Source: Xanthomonas sp. 3793 (lineage in GTDB: Bacteria; Pseudomonadota; Gammaproteobacteria; Xanthomonadales; Xanthomonadaceae). From it: a stretch of 64,000 nt of DNA. Position numbers and translations under genes: made by a program. Below, in pieces: positions 54,257 to 63,477 of this stretch. The stretch covers positions 62,001 through 126,000 of the forward strand of contig NZ_JANTYU010000005.1 of assembly GCF_024806835.1 (NCBI RefSeq), written 5' to 3'. Positions within the stretch are counted from its first letter, which is position 1. The number at the start of each line of letters is the position of its first letter. Below the pieces are notes generated by a model. That model made no database searches and was not told the origin of the DNA. It saw nothing but the letters and a program-made list of their open reading frames with translations.

Positions 54257-54940
54257 TCAGCCTTCGGTGCGCGGAATGGCGAAGCGATAGCCCCGACCAC
54301 GCACGGTCTCGATCGGCTTCAACTCACCATCGGGGTCGAGCTTCTTGCGCAGGCGACCGATGAACACTTCCAGCACGTTGGAGTCGCGATCGAAGTCCTG
54401 CTGATAGATATGCTCGGTGAGATCGGCCTTGGAGACCAATTCGCCGGCGTGCATCATCAGGTACTCGAGCACTTTGTACTCGTAACTGGTCAGGTCGACG
54501 TTGGCGCCATTGACGCTCACTGTCTGCGCCGCCAGATCCAGTGCCACCGGGCCGCATTCCAGCGTGGGCTTGCTCCAGCCGGCGGCACGGCGCAACAGCG
54601 CGTTGACGCGAGCCAGCAGCTCTTCAACGTGGAACGGCTTGACCAGATAATCGTCGGCACCTTGCTTGAGGCCTTCGACCTTGTCCTGCCAGCTCGAACG
54701 CGCGGTCAGGATCAGGACCGGGAATTTCTTGCCCTCGTCGCGCAGCGCCTTGATCAGCTCCATACCCGACATCTTGGGCAGGCCCAGATCGATGATGCCG
54801 ACATCGAACGGCACTTCGCGGCCCATGTACAGGCCTTCTTCGCCGTCCTGTGCAGCGTCGACAGCAAAGCCTTCACGCTTCAGACGCGCGGCAAGGGTCT
54901 CGCGCAGCGGAGCTTCGTCTTCGACCAAAAGAATACGCAT
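54257..54940 (-). CDS. phoP: Response regulator PhoP
   Basis: A 227-residue OmpR-type regulator: VEDEAPLR, Asp51 in IIDLGLPKMSG, Lys in YLVKPFHVEELLARV, and a winged helix ending VFIGRLRKKLDPDGELKPIETVRGRGYRF. In Xanthomonas oryzae and X. campestris PhoP is needed for virulence and growth in low magnesium. The operon order is pepSY-like gene, phoP, phoQ. Confidence 0.93.
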   Translation of the reverse strand: MRILLVEDEAPLRETLAARLKREGFAVDAAQDGEEGLYMGREVPFDVGIIDLGLPKMSGMELIKALRDEGKKFPVLILTARSSWQDKVEGLKQGADDYLVKPFHVEELLARVNALLRRAAGWSKPTLECGPVALDLAAQTVSVNGANVDLTSYEYKVLEYLMMHAGELVSKADLTEHIYQQDFDRDSNVLEVFIGRLRKKLDPDGELKPIETVRGRGYRFAIPRTEG

Positions 54941-55011
54941 GCACTCTCCCTAGTAACGTTATCGGCCCACGGCCGGGGAATTTATGAGACTGAACGCCGA
55001 ACTATCTACGT

Positions 55012-55371
55012 TCAGTGGTTATCGTCGCGTGGTGGCGCGTCGGGAGGCGGAGGGCTGCGCGGTGGCGCGGCCTGCGTCTGCTCCGGCTCGTACACCGTGT
55101 GGACGCGCCCGTCTTTCATGTACTTGACCCGATTGAGGTTGCCGCCATCGAACGGCACGCGCTCGGCCCCCAGGATCTGTCCACCGGTGGACCGCTGCAC
55201 ATGGCGGATGGTGTCGGACAAGGTGCGGCTATTGCCGCGCGCCGACGCCGGCATGCCCTCGCGACCACCCTGCGCCATCGGATACCCCTGGCTCCACGCC
55301 GACGGCGCGGCCATGGCACCCCACAGGGCGACCAGGACGACATAGCGAGCGCGGCTGAGCGGATGGGTCAC
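55012..55371 (-). CDS. PepSY-like secreted protein at head of phoPQ operon
   Basis: A 119-residue periplasmic protein: signal peptide (MTHPLSRARYVVLVALWGAMAAPSAWS), then one PepSY-like strand-helix unit (LSDTIRHVQRSTGGQILGAERVPFDGGNLNRVKYMKDGRVHTVY) and a Pro/Asp-rich tail. 71 bases ahead of phoP in the same direction. It may modulate the PhoQ sensor domain, which is inference from gene order. A palindrome (TGTTC-AG-GAACA) lies 18 bases before its start. Confidence 0.8.
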   Translation of the reverse strand: MTHPLSRARYVVLVALWGAMAAPSAWSQGYPMAQGGREGMPASARGNSRTLSDTIRHVQRSTGGQILGAERVPFDGGNLNRVKYMKDGRVHTVYEPEQTQAAPPRSPPPPDAPPRDDNH

Positions 55372-55389
55372 AACTGGATCCTAGCGGGT

Positions 55390-55401
55390 TGTTCAGGAAC
55401 A
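55390..55401. promoter_or_regulatory. Inverted repeat TGTTC-N2-GAACA before the phoPQ operon
   Basis: A perfect 5-bp inverted repeat with a two-base centre, 18 bases before the PepSY-like start codon. It sits where an operator for autoregulation would be. It does not match the enterobacterial PhoP box. Confidence 0.45.
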
Positions 55402-55516
55402 TTCAAAATTCGTGAAACCGGCGGTGCATCACACAGGGCCGGGCGACGGAAATTGAGCCAAATTCTTGATTTTTGGGGGTGAATCCGATCTGAACTTTTT
55501 AGCTTCGTGTTAACGC

Positions 55517-55534
55517 CATTCAGTGAAATGAATG
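55517..55534. promoter_or_regulatory. Inverted repeat CATTCA-N6-TGAATG
   Basis: A perfect 6-bp inverted repeat with a six-base centre, in the AT-rich 55440-55540 stretch that follows dusA (its convergent end) and precedes the phoP operon. Candidate regulator site only. Confidence 0.35.
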
Positions 55535-55649
55535 TCTCTGCCGGGCAGACGCCCTGCCAGCAAGGCTTTCGCTCTGGAGGACGGGCCGTCAAACCGCAGC
55601 CAGGAACAGCGCCGATCTGCCAATTCAGCTGATGCAAGCGCCGGGCCAG

Positions 55650-56654
55650 TCACGCCACAATGCGCCAGGGGCGGCTGTCGGTGCGCTGCAGCGCCTGCTC
55701 CACCAGCTCCCAGCCAGCGCCCGGACGGTGTGCGCCTTCGCTGAGGACCTGGCGAAACGCCCGCCCACCTGGCTGCCCATGGAACAGGCCCAGCACGTGC
55801 CGGGTGATGTGCTTGAGCGCCAGCCCTTGTTCCAGTTGCGACTCCACGTAGGGGCGCAACGCACGCAGCAACGCCTCGCGTGGCCGTTGCGGGCGCTGGG
55901 TCAATGCGGCATCGAGCTGATGCAGGACATATGGGTCGTGGTACGCGGCGCGACCGAGCATCACGCCGTCGGCCTGCTGCAGATGCGCCAGCGCAGTATC
56001 GACGGCGGCGATGCCCCCATTGAGCACCACCGGCAAACCGGGACGCTCCTGCTTGAGGCGATATGCCCAGTCGTAGCGCAGCGGCGGCACTTCGCGGTTT
56101 TCCTTCGGCGACAGGCCCTTGAGCCAGGCATTGCGGGCATGCACCACCACCATCGCCGCGCCGGCCGCGACCACCTGGTCGACGAAGCTGGCGAACACCG
56201 CGTAGTCGTCATCGTCGTCCACGCCCAGACGGCATTTGACCGTGATCGGCAGGTCAGTGGCCGCACACATGGCAGCGACGCACTCGGCCACCAGTGCAGG
56301 CTCGCGCATCAGGCAGGCACCGAAGCGCCCGGCCTGCACGCGGTCGGACGGGCAGCCGCAGTTGAGGTTGATTTCGTCGTAGCCCCATTCCTGCGCGATG
56401 CCGGCCGCCTGCGCGAGCAGGGCCGGATCGCTGCCGCCCAGTTGCAGCGCCAGCGGGTGTTCGGCCGTATCAAACCCGATCAGCCGTGCGCGATCGCCAT
56501 GGATCACCGCGTTGGCATGCACCATCTCGGTATACAGGCGTGCGGACGGCGCCAGCAGGCGATGGAACACCCGGCAATGGCGGTCGGTCCAGTCCATCAT
56601 CGGGGCAACGGACAGGCGCAGGGAGGCGGCGTAGCGATCGGCGGAAACGGTCAT
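55650..56654 (-). CDS. dusA: tRNA-dihydrouridine synthase A
   Basis: A 334-residue FMN enzyme reducing U20 in tRNA. The signature SVAPMMDWTDRHCRVFHRLL is near the N-terminus; the catalytic Cys lies in NLNCGCPSDRVQAGRFGACLM; FMN/phosphate motifs are VKCRLGVDD and GVMLGRAAYHDPYVL. It is of standard DusA length. In-frame starts at 56681 and 56702 cannot be excluded; no ribosome-binding site is decisive. Divergent from a NIPSNAP-like gene. Confidence 0.95.
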   Translation of the reverse strand: MTVSADRYAASLRLSVAPMMDWTDRHCRVFHRLLAPSARLYTEMVHANAVIHGDRARLIGFDTAEHPLALQLGGSDPALLAQAAGIAQEWGYDEINLNCGCPSDRVQAGRFGACLMREPALVAECVAAMCAATDLPITVKCRLGVDDDDDYAVFASFVDQVVAAGAAMVVVHARNAWLKGLSPKENREVPPLRYDWAYRLKQERPGLPVVLNGGIAAVDTALAHLQQADGVMLGRAAYHDPYVLHQLDAALTQRPQRPREALLRALRPYVESQLEQGLALKHITRHVLGLFHGQPGGRAFRQVLSEGAHRPGAGWELVEQALQRTDSRPWRIVA

Positions 56655-56779
56655 CGACGGTTGGCCGCGGCGAGCGACCATTGGAATGCGAAGCAGGATC
56701 AACAGCTTACACGGGCGTCGATGAATCTGCGGCGGTGCGGCATGGCATGCTGGGGCGCCCTGCCTGCCGGAGGCGTTAC

Positions 56780-57085
56780 ATGATCACCTGTTCGCTGCGC
56801 TATGTGATCGATCCGTATCAGTTGGCCGAATTCGAACACTACGCTCGCTTGTGGATCCCGCTGGTGGCGCGCTTCGGCGGCCAGCATCACGGCTACTTCC
56901 TGCCTTCGGAAGGGGCGAACAATATCGCCCTGGCGCTGTTTTCGTTTCCCTCGCTCGCCGAGTACGCGCGCTATCGGGAGGCATCGCTGCAGGATGCGCA
57001 GTGCCTGGCTGCGTTCGCCTATGCGGAGCGAACGCGTTGCATCATCAGTTACGAGCGCAGCTTCTTTCGTCCGGTGCTCGGATAG
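56780..57085 (+). CDS. NIPSNAP-family protein
   Basis: A 101-residue protein of the NIPSNAP/DABB-like fold: MITCSLRYVIDPYQLAEFEHYARLWIPLVARFGGQHHGYF, then FSFPSLAEYARYREASLQDAQ and C-terminal ISYERSFFRPVLG. CGGAGG seven bases upstream supports the ATG. Small cytoplasmic protein of unknown function, often found next to oxidoreductases. No operon partner is visible. Confidence 0.9.
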   Translation: MITCSLRYVIDPYQLAEFEHYARLWIPLVARFGGQHHGYFLPSEGANNIALALFSFPSLAEYARYREASLQDAQCLAAFAYAERTRCIISYERSFFRPVLG

Positions 57086-57119
57086 GCGCGTCGCGCCCGC
57101 TACCTGGACGCTGATGCGA

Positions 57120-57344
57120 TTACGGGTTACGGAAACCCACACGCTCTTCGGCGCTCAGCGGCTTGCCGAGGGCGTGGTAGGAGGCAGCCAGCACGATCAG
57201 CGAGGTCCCCATCACCGCGTAGAAGCTCCACGAGGTCGCCAGCACATGCACCTGGCCGAACACCAGCGCGACGACGGCGGTTGCGGTGCACAGCACCATG
57301 GCCAGCAGCGACATCAGGAAAGGGATGGAGGGATCGATCTTCAT
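57120..57344 (-). CDS. Small two-helix membrane protein (hypothetical)
   Basis: A 74-residue protein with two hydrophobic helices (about 7-30, IPFLMSLLAMVLCTATAVVALVF; about 36-58, ATSWSFYAVMGTSLIVLAASY) and a polar C-terminus with ERVGFRNP. Start at MKIDPSIP; an upstream GTG/ATG would add 11 residues. No family is recognised. Its reality is supported by the transmembrane pattern. Confidence 0.7.
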   Translation of the reverse strand: MKIDPSIPFLMSLLAMVLCTATAVVALVFGQVHVLATSWSFYAVMGTSLIVLAASYHALGKPLSAEERVGFRNP

Positions 57345-58381
57345 GGCGGGGGTTCCAGGCTGCGATGGCTGAAGCATCGGCGTTCCCGGCCCGTTCTTGA
57401 ACTGTTTTCTGCGCTTTTTTTGAGCGAATTTTAAGCAAGTCAGCGCGCGCTCAGTTTTATGTCAAAGCCTTGGCGCGCAAGGCTTTGCGCGTCGGAAATC
57501 TCCTGACGGGATGGCGGAAAAATCATCACCGGCGCCAGACTTCCAGCGCAGGCGCGACGGAAACCCGACAGGATGGACGTCACGGTTTGGCGCGCTCGAA
57601 ACCAGGCCACGGGCATCGCGATCGCGGCTGTCGTTGCACTGCTGATGTGCACGCCCCCAAGGGGATGACGCGCCGCACAGACGTCCAGATGCGGGCGACA
57701 GCCCGGTCAACGGCGTATCCGTCCGGGCGCTTGCCGGAACCGTGAGACACCGTGGCCAGTGACATGCGGAGCCATCCGGACGGGCGCCCCGGACTGGATG
57801 ATCTACCGCCGTCTGTCCGCAACTGGCGCAGGGACAGAGAACAGCCGGCACCAATGTGGCGGGCAGTCATCGGATCGGCGTGGACGGCACCCGCACCCAG
57901 GGTCGTACGAGCGATACATGCGCACCGACGCCGCGGACGCGCGCCTGGCGGGCGCACAGTCCCTGTGTGAGCTGCCCTGAACTGCCTGCCTACTCGCCTG
58001 CGTCGACCGCGTACCGGCCGCGATCATTGCGCGCTATCGACGCACCGGGACCGGCTCACACCCGTAGCCGGCAAGGATGAGGTAGATACGTACGCCCCGG
58101 AACTGCCGCCGCGTCTGCGCGGTTGACCCGAAGTCCCGACATCGGTCGCGCCTGCCTGCGGGCTGCGCGGCAGTACGCCGCGATGGCTGTGTTGGCCGCT
58201 TCCGCGCGCCAAGCGCGATATCGCCGGGAGCATCAGCACGCGTGACGCCAGCAGCCGGCCGGCGCGTGTCCCTCTAGACCACCGTCCACGTCGCGACGTG
58301 TCACGCACTATCAAGAGCAGCTTGAGCAGACGCGCAACTGACAAAGCGCGCAAGGCATGCGAAGCGCTCGACCAAACCCGA
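57345..58381. other. Long non-coding stretch
   Basis: 1,037 bases without a convincing gene. Several short open frames are Arg/Pro/Ala-rich and lack hydrophobic cores, as GC-rich chance frames do. The first 100 bases contain an A/T-rich patch (TTTTTTTGAGCGAATTTTAAGC at 57415) that probably holds the promoter of the small membrane gene, and a perfect hairpin CGCGCAA-GGCT-TTGCGCG (57472-57489). See findings. Confidence 0.5.
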
Positions 58382-58966
58382 TCAGCGGGCCGGGGCAGTA
58401 GCGAATTCGCCGCGCTGCAACTTGGTCACATCGTTGCCCTGCCCGTCCTTGAGGCTGAGGTCTGCGCCCTTGGCGGCCAGATCCTTGAGCACGTCGGTGC
58501 GCTGGAACAGCGCTGCGTACATCGCCGCGGTCTGGCCGGCGTTGTTGCGTTGGTCGGGCGCACAGTCGGCCTGCATCAGGCGCTTGGCGATACCGAGCTC
58601 GCCCTTGAAGATCGCGCCCATCAGCGCGGTGTTGCCGCGCTTGTCCTGCGCGCAGGGGTCGGCGCCGGCACTGAGCAACTGTTCCACCGCAGGGCGTTGG
58701 CCGTGGTAGGCGGCCAGGATCAGCGCGGTATAGCCCTTCTCGTCGCGGGTATTGAGGTCGTAATGCGAGCGAATGAACTCGGCCAGCATGTCCTGGCGGC
58801 CTTCGCGCGCGGCATCGAAGAAGTACTCACGCAGCTGCAGCTTGATCTGCTCCGGGCTCGACGTGGATGACGTGGATGACGTGGGCGCTGCGGGCGTGGC
58901 AGACGGCGAGGCAGCGATGGCTGGCGCGCACAGGGCGCTCAGCATGACCAACAGCAAGGTGCGCAT
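58382..58966 (-). CDS. Secreted ankyrin-repeat protein
   Basis: A 194-residue protein with signal peptide (MRTLLLVMLSALCAPAIAA), a Ser/Thr linker and about four ankyrin repeats (YFFDAAREGRQDMLAEFIRSHYDLNTRDEKG, TALILAAYHGQRPAVEQLLSAGADPCAQDKRG, TALMGAIFKGELGIAKRLMQADC, QTAAMYAALFQRTDVLKDLAAKGADLSLKDGQG). It follows the catalase gene by 57 bases and is probably co-transcribed; a periplasmic ankyrin partner of KatB is known in Pseudomonas (AnkB). Confidence 0.92.
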   Translation of the reverse strand: MRTLLLVMLSALCAPAIAASPSATPAAPTSSTSSTSSPEQIKLQLREYFFDAAREGRQDMLAEFIRSHYDLNTRDEKGYTALILAAYHGQRPAVEQLLSAGADPCAQDKRGNTALMGAIFKGELGIAKRLMQADCAPDQRNNAGQTAAMYAALFQRTDVLKDLAAKGADLSLKDGQGNDVTKLQRGEFATAPAR

Positions 58967-59023
58967 ATCGCTCTCCCAAGACGGGGACGGCATCGCGGCA
59001 TGGCCGCGATGCCGTCGGGTGGA

Positions 59024-60547
59024 TCAGTCCTGCAGGCTGGAGGCCAGCTGCTTGACGCGCGCCAGGTCGCCCTTGGCAACGCGGGTGACGCCAGTGCCGT
59101 ACTCGGGGTCGGCCTTGTACAGGAACGACAGCATCAGGTGCTTGCTCTCGGTATCGGTGGTAGCCAGCGACTCGCCGAAGCTCTGCACCAGATCGGCGCG
59201 ATCCTTCTTGCTGTAGGAGCGGTACAACTCACCGGCCTGCTTGAAGTTCTGCTCGCGGGCGATCTTGGCCTGCTGCGTGGTGCCCGACAGCGGCAATTCG
59301 CTGTAGCGTGCAGCGGTGTCCTGCGGACGCGGCTCCAGGCGGCTCGGCTCGTAGTTCACGCCGCTGGTGGTGTGGCCGTGATTGGCCTCGCCATCCTGGT
59401 TGCCATTGTTGACCGCCACGCGCGGACGATTCACCGGCAGGCTCAAACCATTGGTGCCGACGCGATACAGCTGGGTGTCGGCGTAGGAGAAGATACGCCC
59501 CTGCAACAGACGGTCTTCGGACGGTTCGATCCCCGGCACCAGGTTGGCCGGTGCCATCGCCACCTGTTCGGTTTCCTGGAAGAAGTTGTCGACGTTCTTG
59601 TTCAACACCATCTGGCCGACCTTCTGCTCCGGCACGTCCGGCCAGATCTTGGTGGCATCCAGCGGGTCGAAATCGAACTTGGCCAGGTCTTCGGGCTTGA
59701 GCACCTGCACGTACAGGTCCCACTTCGGGAAATCGCCCTTCTTGATCGCACCGACCAGATCGTTGGTCAGGTGGCTGTAGTCCTTGGCCTGGACCGCGGC
59801 AACCTGCTTGGGATCGAGGTTCTTGATGCCCTGCAACGTCTTCCAGTGGAACTTGACGTAATGCACCTCACCCTGGGCGTTGACCAGCTTGTAGGCATGC
59901 ACGCCGTTGCCATCCATGAAGCGATAGCCGGCAGGCGTGCCTTCGTTGGAATACAGCAGCGTCAGCGTGCGGGTGCTTTCGGGCACGTGTGAGAAGAAGT
60001 CGAAGCGACGCGAGTCGTCGTCCAGATTGGTGCGTGGGTCCGGCTTGAACGCGTGGACCATGTCGGGGAACTTGATCGCATCGCGGATGAAGAAGGTGGG
60101 GAAGTTGTTGCCGACCAGATCCCAGTTGCCTTCGCTGGTGTAGAACTTAGTCGCGAAACCATGCGGGTCGCGCAGCGTTTCCGGCGAGTGATTGCCGTGC
60201 ACCACCGATGAAAAGCGCACGAACACCGGGGTCTTTTCACCGGCGCTGAACACCTTGGCCTTGGTCAGGTTGGACAGATCGGCGGTGGCAGTGAACTCGC
60301 CTTTGACGCCGGTGCCGCGCGCATGCACCACGCGCTCGGGAATGCGCTCGCGATCGAAGCGCTGCAGCTTCTGGATCAGCTGCACGTCCTGCAGCAGGGT
60401 CGGGCCGGTGGCGCCGGCAGTCTGCGAGTTCTGGTTGTCGCCCACCTTGGCGCCGTTGTCGCGGGTCAGCACGGATTGGGCGAAGACCGGTGGGGCGATC
60501 AATGTGGGGGCTAGCAGGGCTAGCACCATGAGGGATCCAGGGCGCAT
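59024..60547 (-). CDS. katB: Periplasmic catalase KatB
   Basis: A 507-residue clade-type catalase with a signal peptide (about 1-23, ending PPVFA). Active-site His75 lies in RVVHARGTG and Asn148 in DLVGNNFP; the proximal Tyr is in RIFSYADTQLYRVG. Length is standard for a small-subunit catalase. In peroxide-stressed xanthomonads KatB and an ankyrin partner act together. The ankyrin gene follows by 57 bases. No OxyR box was confirmed upstream. Confidence 0.94.
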   Translation of the reverse strand: MRPGSLMVLALLAPTLIAPPVFAQSVLTRDNGAKVGDNQNSQTAGATGPTLLQDVQLIQKLQRFDRERIPERVVHARGTGVKGEFTATADLSNLTKAKVFSAGEKTPVFVRFSSVVHGNHSPETLRDPHGFATKFYTSEGNWDLVGNNFPTFFIRDAIKFPDMVHAFKPDPRTNLDDDSRRFDFFSHVPESTRTLTLLYSNEGTPAGYRFMDGNGVHAYKLVNAQGEVHYVKFHWKTLQGIKNLDPKQVAAVQAKDYSHLTNDLVGAIKKGDFPKWDLYVQVLKPEDLAKFDFDPLDATKIWPDVPEQKVGQMVLNKNVDNFFQETEQVAMAPANLVPGIEPSEDRLLQGRIFSYADTQLYRVGTNGLSLPVNRPRVAVNNGNQDGEANHGHTTSGVNYEPSRLEPRPQDTAARYSELPLSGTTQQAKIAREQNFKQAGELYRSYSKKDRADLVQSFGESLATTDTESKHLMLSFLYKADPEYGTGVTRVAKGDLARVKQLASSLQD

Positions 60548-61060
60548 GGCGTCAGCTCGTGTTGAGGGAGCTGAATCATGGCGAGCGGGCCGAAGCGAGA
60601 GAAGTCGTTAGTTATGATCGCAGCGATAGGCGAACATGATGATGACTGCGTTGCGTGATATGTATCGCTAAATGCCCAGGCAGTAGGTTGCAGATCGTCG
60701 GGTTGTGTCCGCGCAAACGCCCCACGCGGACTTCGCCGTGCATGAAGAAAGTGCGGATGGGCCTAGCGCAATGCTGCGATGCAAGGTTGGAACGCCTGGA
60801 GCGATTGTCAGAGCGCCGTCGTTCCAAACGCACTCCTCGCGGGCGGAATGAGGTCACGGGCATGCATGCGCTGCGCTGTCCATCTGCCGCCGCGGCTGTC
60901 GCCGCAGCAATCACTGCCTGCATGACGATGCGCTGATCGGTGTACGAACGCAGGGTGCGATCTCGCTCATACAGCGATGCTGACGCAGCGGCACCGCTTG
61001 TGTATCGGCCGATGCCTGCATCGATGCAGAACCTGCACCGATGCGGCACCTGGTAGTCGA
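60548..61060. other. Gap upstream of katB
   Basis: 513 bases with no coherent gene. 60628-60670 contains the separated inverted arms AGCGATA and TATCGCT, which could be part of an OxyR-type or other operator for katB; spacing does not fit a full OxyR consensus. Confidence 0.45.
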
Positions 61061-63196
61061 TCAACGCCCGATCACCCGCTTGAACGGTGGCAGCGCGTCG
61101 ATGATGCGTTTTCCGTAGCGACGCGTCAGCAGGCGCGAGTCGAGAATGATGACGCGACCGTGGTCGCTGGAACTGCGGATCAAACGGCCGGCGAACTGCG
61201 TCAGCGTGCGTAGCGCGTGCGGAATGGCAATCAGGTTGAAGGCGTTATGGCCGCGGCTCTCCAGCCATTCGCTCAAGGTGGAGGTCTGCGGATCGGTCGG
61301 CACGGCGAACGGCACCTGGGTGATGACCACCGTGGTGCAGGCCTCGCCGGGCAGATCCAGGCCTTCGCCGAAGGAATTGAGCCCGAACAGCACCGAGCCC
61401 TCGCCGGCGGCGATGCGGCGCAGGTGTTCGGTGATCAGTTGCGACTTGTTGCCTTCGCCCTGCACCAGCACGCGGTTGCGTTGCGCCAGCGGCATCAGGT
61501 CGGCGACCTTTTCCATCTTCCAGCGCGAGGTGAATAGCACGATGCTGCCCTTGGCGTTCCAATCCAGTTCGCGCACCAGATACCTGGCCACTTCCTTGGG
61601 ATGGCCTTCGCGGTCGTCCGGGGTGACCGGGAAATTGGGCACGATCAGCTCGGCCTGATTGGGCAGGTCGAACGGCGAGGCCAGCGAGGCCATTTCGGCG
61701 TGATCGGGCAGGCCGTTGTCGATGGCGAAGGCCTGGAAATCGCCGCCGCCGGTGAGCGTGGCCGAGGTCATCACCACCGAATCGACCTCGTTCCAGATCA
61801 TCGTGCGCAGCACCTGCGCGGCCGACACCGGCGAGCAGTGGCAGACCAGGTCGCCGTCGCGCGAGAGGGTGATCCAGCGCGCCATCGGCGGCTGGCCTTC
61901 CTTGTCCTCGCGCCGCCAGCCGCTCCACAGATTGTGCTGCTGCTCGGCCATTTCCAGCGCCAGGCCCAGGTTGCGTTGCAGGCGCTCGCGTGCGGCATCG
62001 TCCTGCTTGCCCTTGGCCACCGCGCCATGGGCGGCATGCACCCAGTTGAACAGCGCGCGGGTTTCTTCGCCAAGTTCTTCGATGGCCGGGCCCCACTGCG
62101 GTGGCAACTTGCCGTTGGCAGCACGCCATAACGGATCGCGCTCGCCTGGCTCGGGCTTCCAGACGCGCTCGACCTCGGCATGGAACGCCTTGAGCAGCTT
62201 GGACACTCGCGCCGCCACGTCGATGGCTTCGTTGGGCAGCAGGTTGCCGATCCTGTCCTTGTCCACCGCGCGGTACGCAGCGGCGATGAGAATCTGCATG
62301 CGGCCAGTGCGCTTGGCCATCTCGTCCAGCGGCAGATTGGCCGCACCCTGGTCGATCGCCACGCCGGCGATGTGATGGCCCTCGTCGAGCACCAGCAGCA
62401 TGTCCGACGGCGGGGCGATCAGCGGCTGACCGTTTTCGGCATCGCCCAGCGACAGCGAGGACAGCAGCAAGGCGTGATTGGTGACCACGATCTGCGCTTC
62501 GCGCACATCGGTGCGTGCCTTGAGTACCGGGCATTGCGCGGCATAACTGCAACGGCGCCCCGCACAGCCGGAGGCAGGCGTGGTGATGCGCATGCGCAAC
62601 GGCACCGAAACCTGCTCGGGAGCATCGTCCAGGTCGCCGTTCCAGGTGCGCGCGGCGTAGGCCTTGGCCAGCCGTTTGGCCAGGTCCGCATCGACGGGGC
62701 TGAGCGGGCGGTCGTACAGCGCCTGCTCGTCTTCGAACATGGCGTTCTGGCTGGTGTCGCCTTCCAGCTCGGCGGCATTGCGCGTGCACAGATAGCGGGT
62801 GCGGCCCTTGGCCAGCGCCACGGTCGCTTCCAGCCCGGTGGCCTTGAGGAAGGCCGGGATGTCGCGCTCCACCAGCTGCGACTGCAGCGCCACGGTGCCG
62901 GTGCTGATCACCAGCTTCTTCTTGGTGGCCAGTGCGATCGGCACGCCGGCGGTGAGATAGCCCAGGCTCTTGCCGACGCCGGTAGGCGCCTCGGCAATGC
63001 CGATGCCACCGGAAGTGGCCAGCGCACGCGAGACCAGGCCGATCATCTGGCTCTGCGCACGGCGGGTGGCAAAGCCGGGCGTGTTGGCCTGCAGCTTGGC
63101 GTAGGCGTCGCGGATGCCGGCCTTGATCGGGTCGGTCAGCACACGCTGGGTGGGAACGGGCGCGGACGGCGCAGCCGGTGGGGCAAGATCACTCAT
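61061..63196 (-). CDS. dinG: ATP-dependent DNA helicase DinG
   Basis: A 711-residue iron-sulfur superfamily 2 helicase. Walker A is EAPTGVGKS (residues 69-77), the DEGHH Walker B at 271-275. The four cysteines of the 4Fe-4S cluster are Cys137, Cys211, Cys216 and Cys222, in the usual spacing. C-terminal motifs are SATLTGGGDF, LFGLNSFGEGLDLPG and QFAGRLIRSSSDHGR. It unwinds 5'-3' DNA, D-loops and R-loops and is SOS-linked in E. coli. A longer upstream frame is not used, because MSDLAPPAAP is the usual DinG start. Confidence 0.95.
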   Translation of the reverse strand: MSDLAPPAAPSAPVPTQRVLTDPIKAGIRDAYAKLQANTPGFATRRAQSQMIGLVSRALATSGGIGIAEAPTGVGKSLGYLTAGVPIALATKKKLVISTGTVALQSQLVERDIPAFLKATGLEATVALAKGRTRYLCTRNAAELEGDTSQNAMFEDEQALYDRPLSPVDADLAKRLAKAYAARTWNGDLDDAPEQVSVPLRMRITTPASGCAGRRCSYAAQCPVLKARTDVREAQIVVTNHALLLSSLSLGDAENGQPLIAPPSDMLLVLDEGHHIAGVAIDQGAANLPLDEMAKRTGRMQILIAAAYRAVDKDRIGNLLPNEAIDVAARVSKLLKAFHAEVERVWKPEPGERDPLWRAANGKLPPQWGPAIEELGEETRALFNWVHAAHGAVAKGKQDDAARERLQRNLGLALEMAEQQHNLWSGWRREDKEGQPPMARWITLSRDGDLVCHCSPVSAAQVLRTMIWNEVDSVVMTSATLTGGGDFQAFAIDNGLPDHAEMASLASPFDLPNQAELIVPNFPVTPDDREGHPKEVARYLVRELDWNAKGSIVLFTSRWKMEKVADLMPLAQRNRVLVQGEGNKSQLITEHLRRIAAGEGSVLFGLNSFGEGLDLPGEACTTVVITQVPFAVPTDPQTSTLSEWLESRGHNAFNLIAIPHALRTLTQFAGRLIRSSSDHGRVIILDSRLLTRRYGKRIIDALPPFKRVIGR

Positions 63197-63477
63197 CGCC
63201 CTATTTTCGCACGGACCGGCGCAGCGCCTGCGACCGATACGCGGGGCAGCTGAACCTGTTTGTGCACTGCCGATGCATTGCCTGGGACCCAAGCGCTGGA
63301 ACGGAAGAACGGCGGGGCGTCGGCGGTCAGAGGCAAACGCTGCGCTCGACACGTGCCTGCCTGCCGCGCGTGCCGCTGTCGCGCACTGCTGGTTGTTTTG
63401 AATGCCAGGCAGCAATGCGTGGACGCGCTCGGAGACCGGCACCCGGCAAGCACCGCCAGACTGTCAGACCAGTGCGA

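Noticed and set aside
57470..58353. Several 60-130-residue frames in the 1 kb gap
   Set aside because: All are Arg/Pro/Ala-rich with no hydrophobic core and no ribosome-binding site.
60600..60680. OxyR box before katB
   Set aside because: ATAG and TATC half-sites are present but not with the required N7 spacing; listed only as a possibility in the gap.
60612..61064. A 150-residue frame between katB and dinG
   Set aside because: Arg/His/Ser-rich composition, no hydrophobic core, no ribosome-binding site.
61245..62789. A 514-residue frame overlapping dinG on the same strand in another phase
   Set aside because: It has no motifs, while dinG has a full helicase and Fe-S signature.
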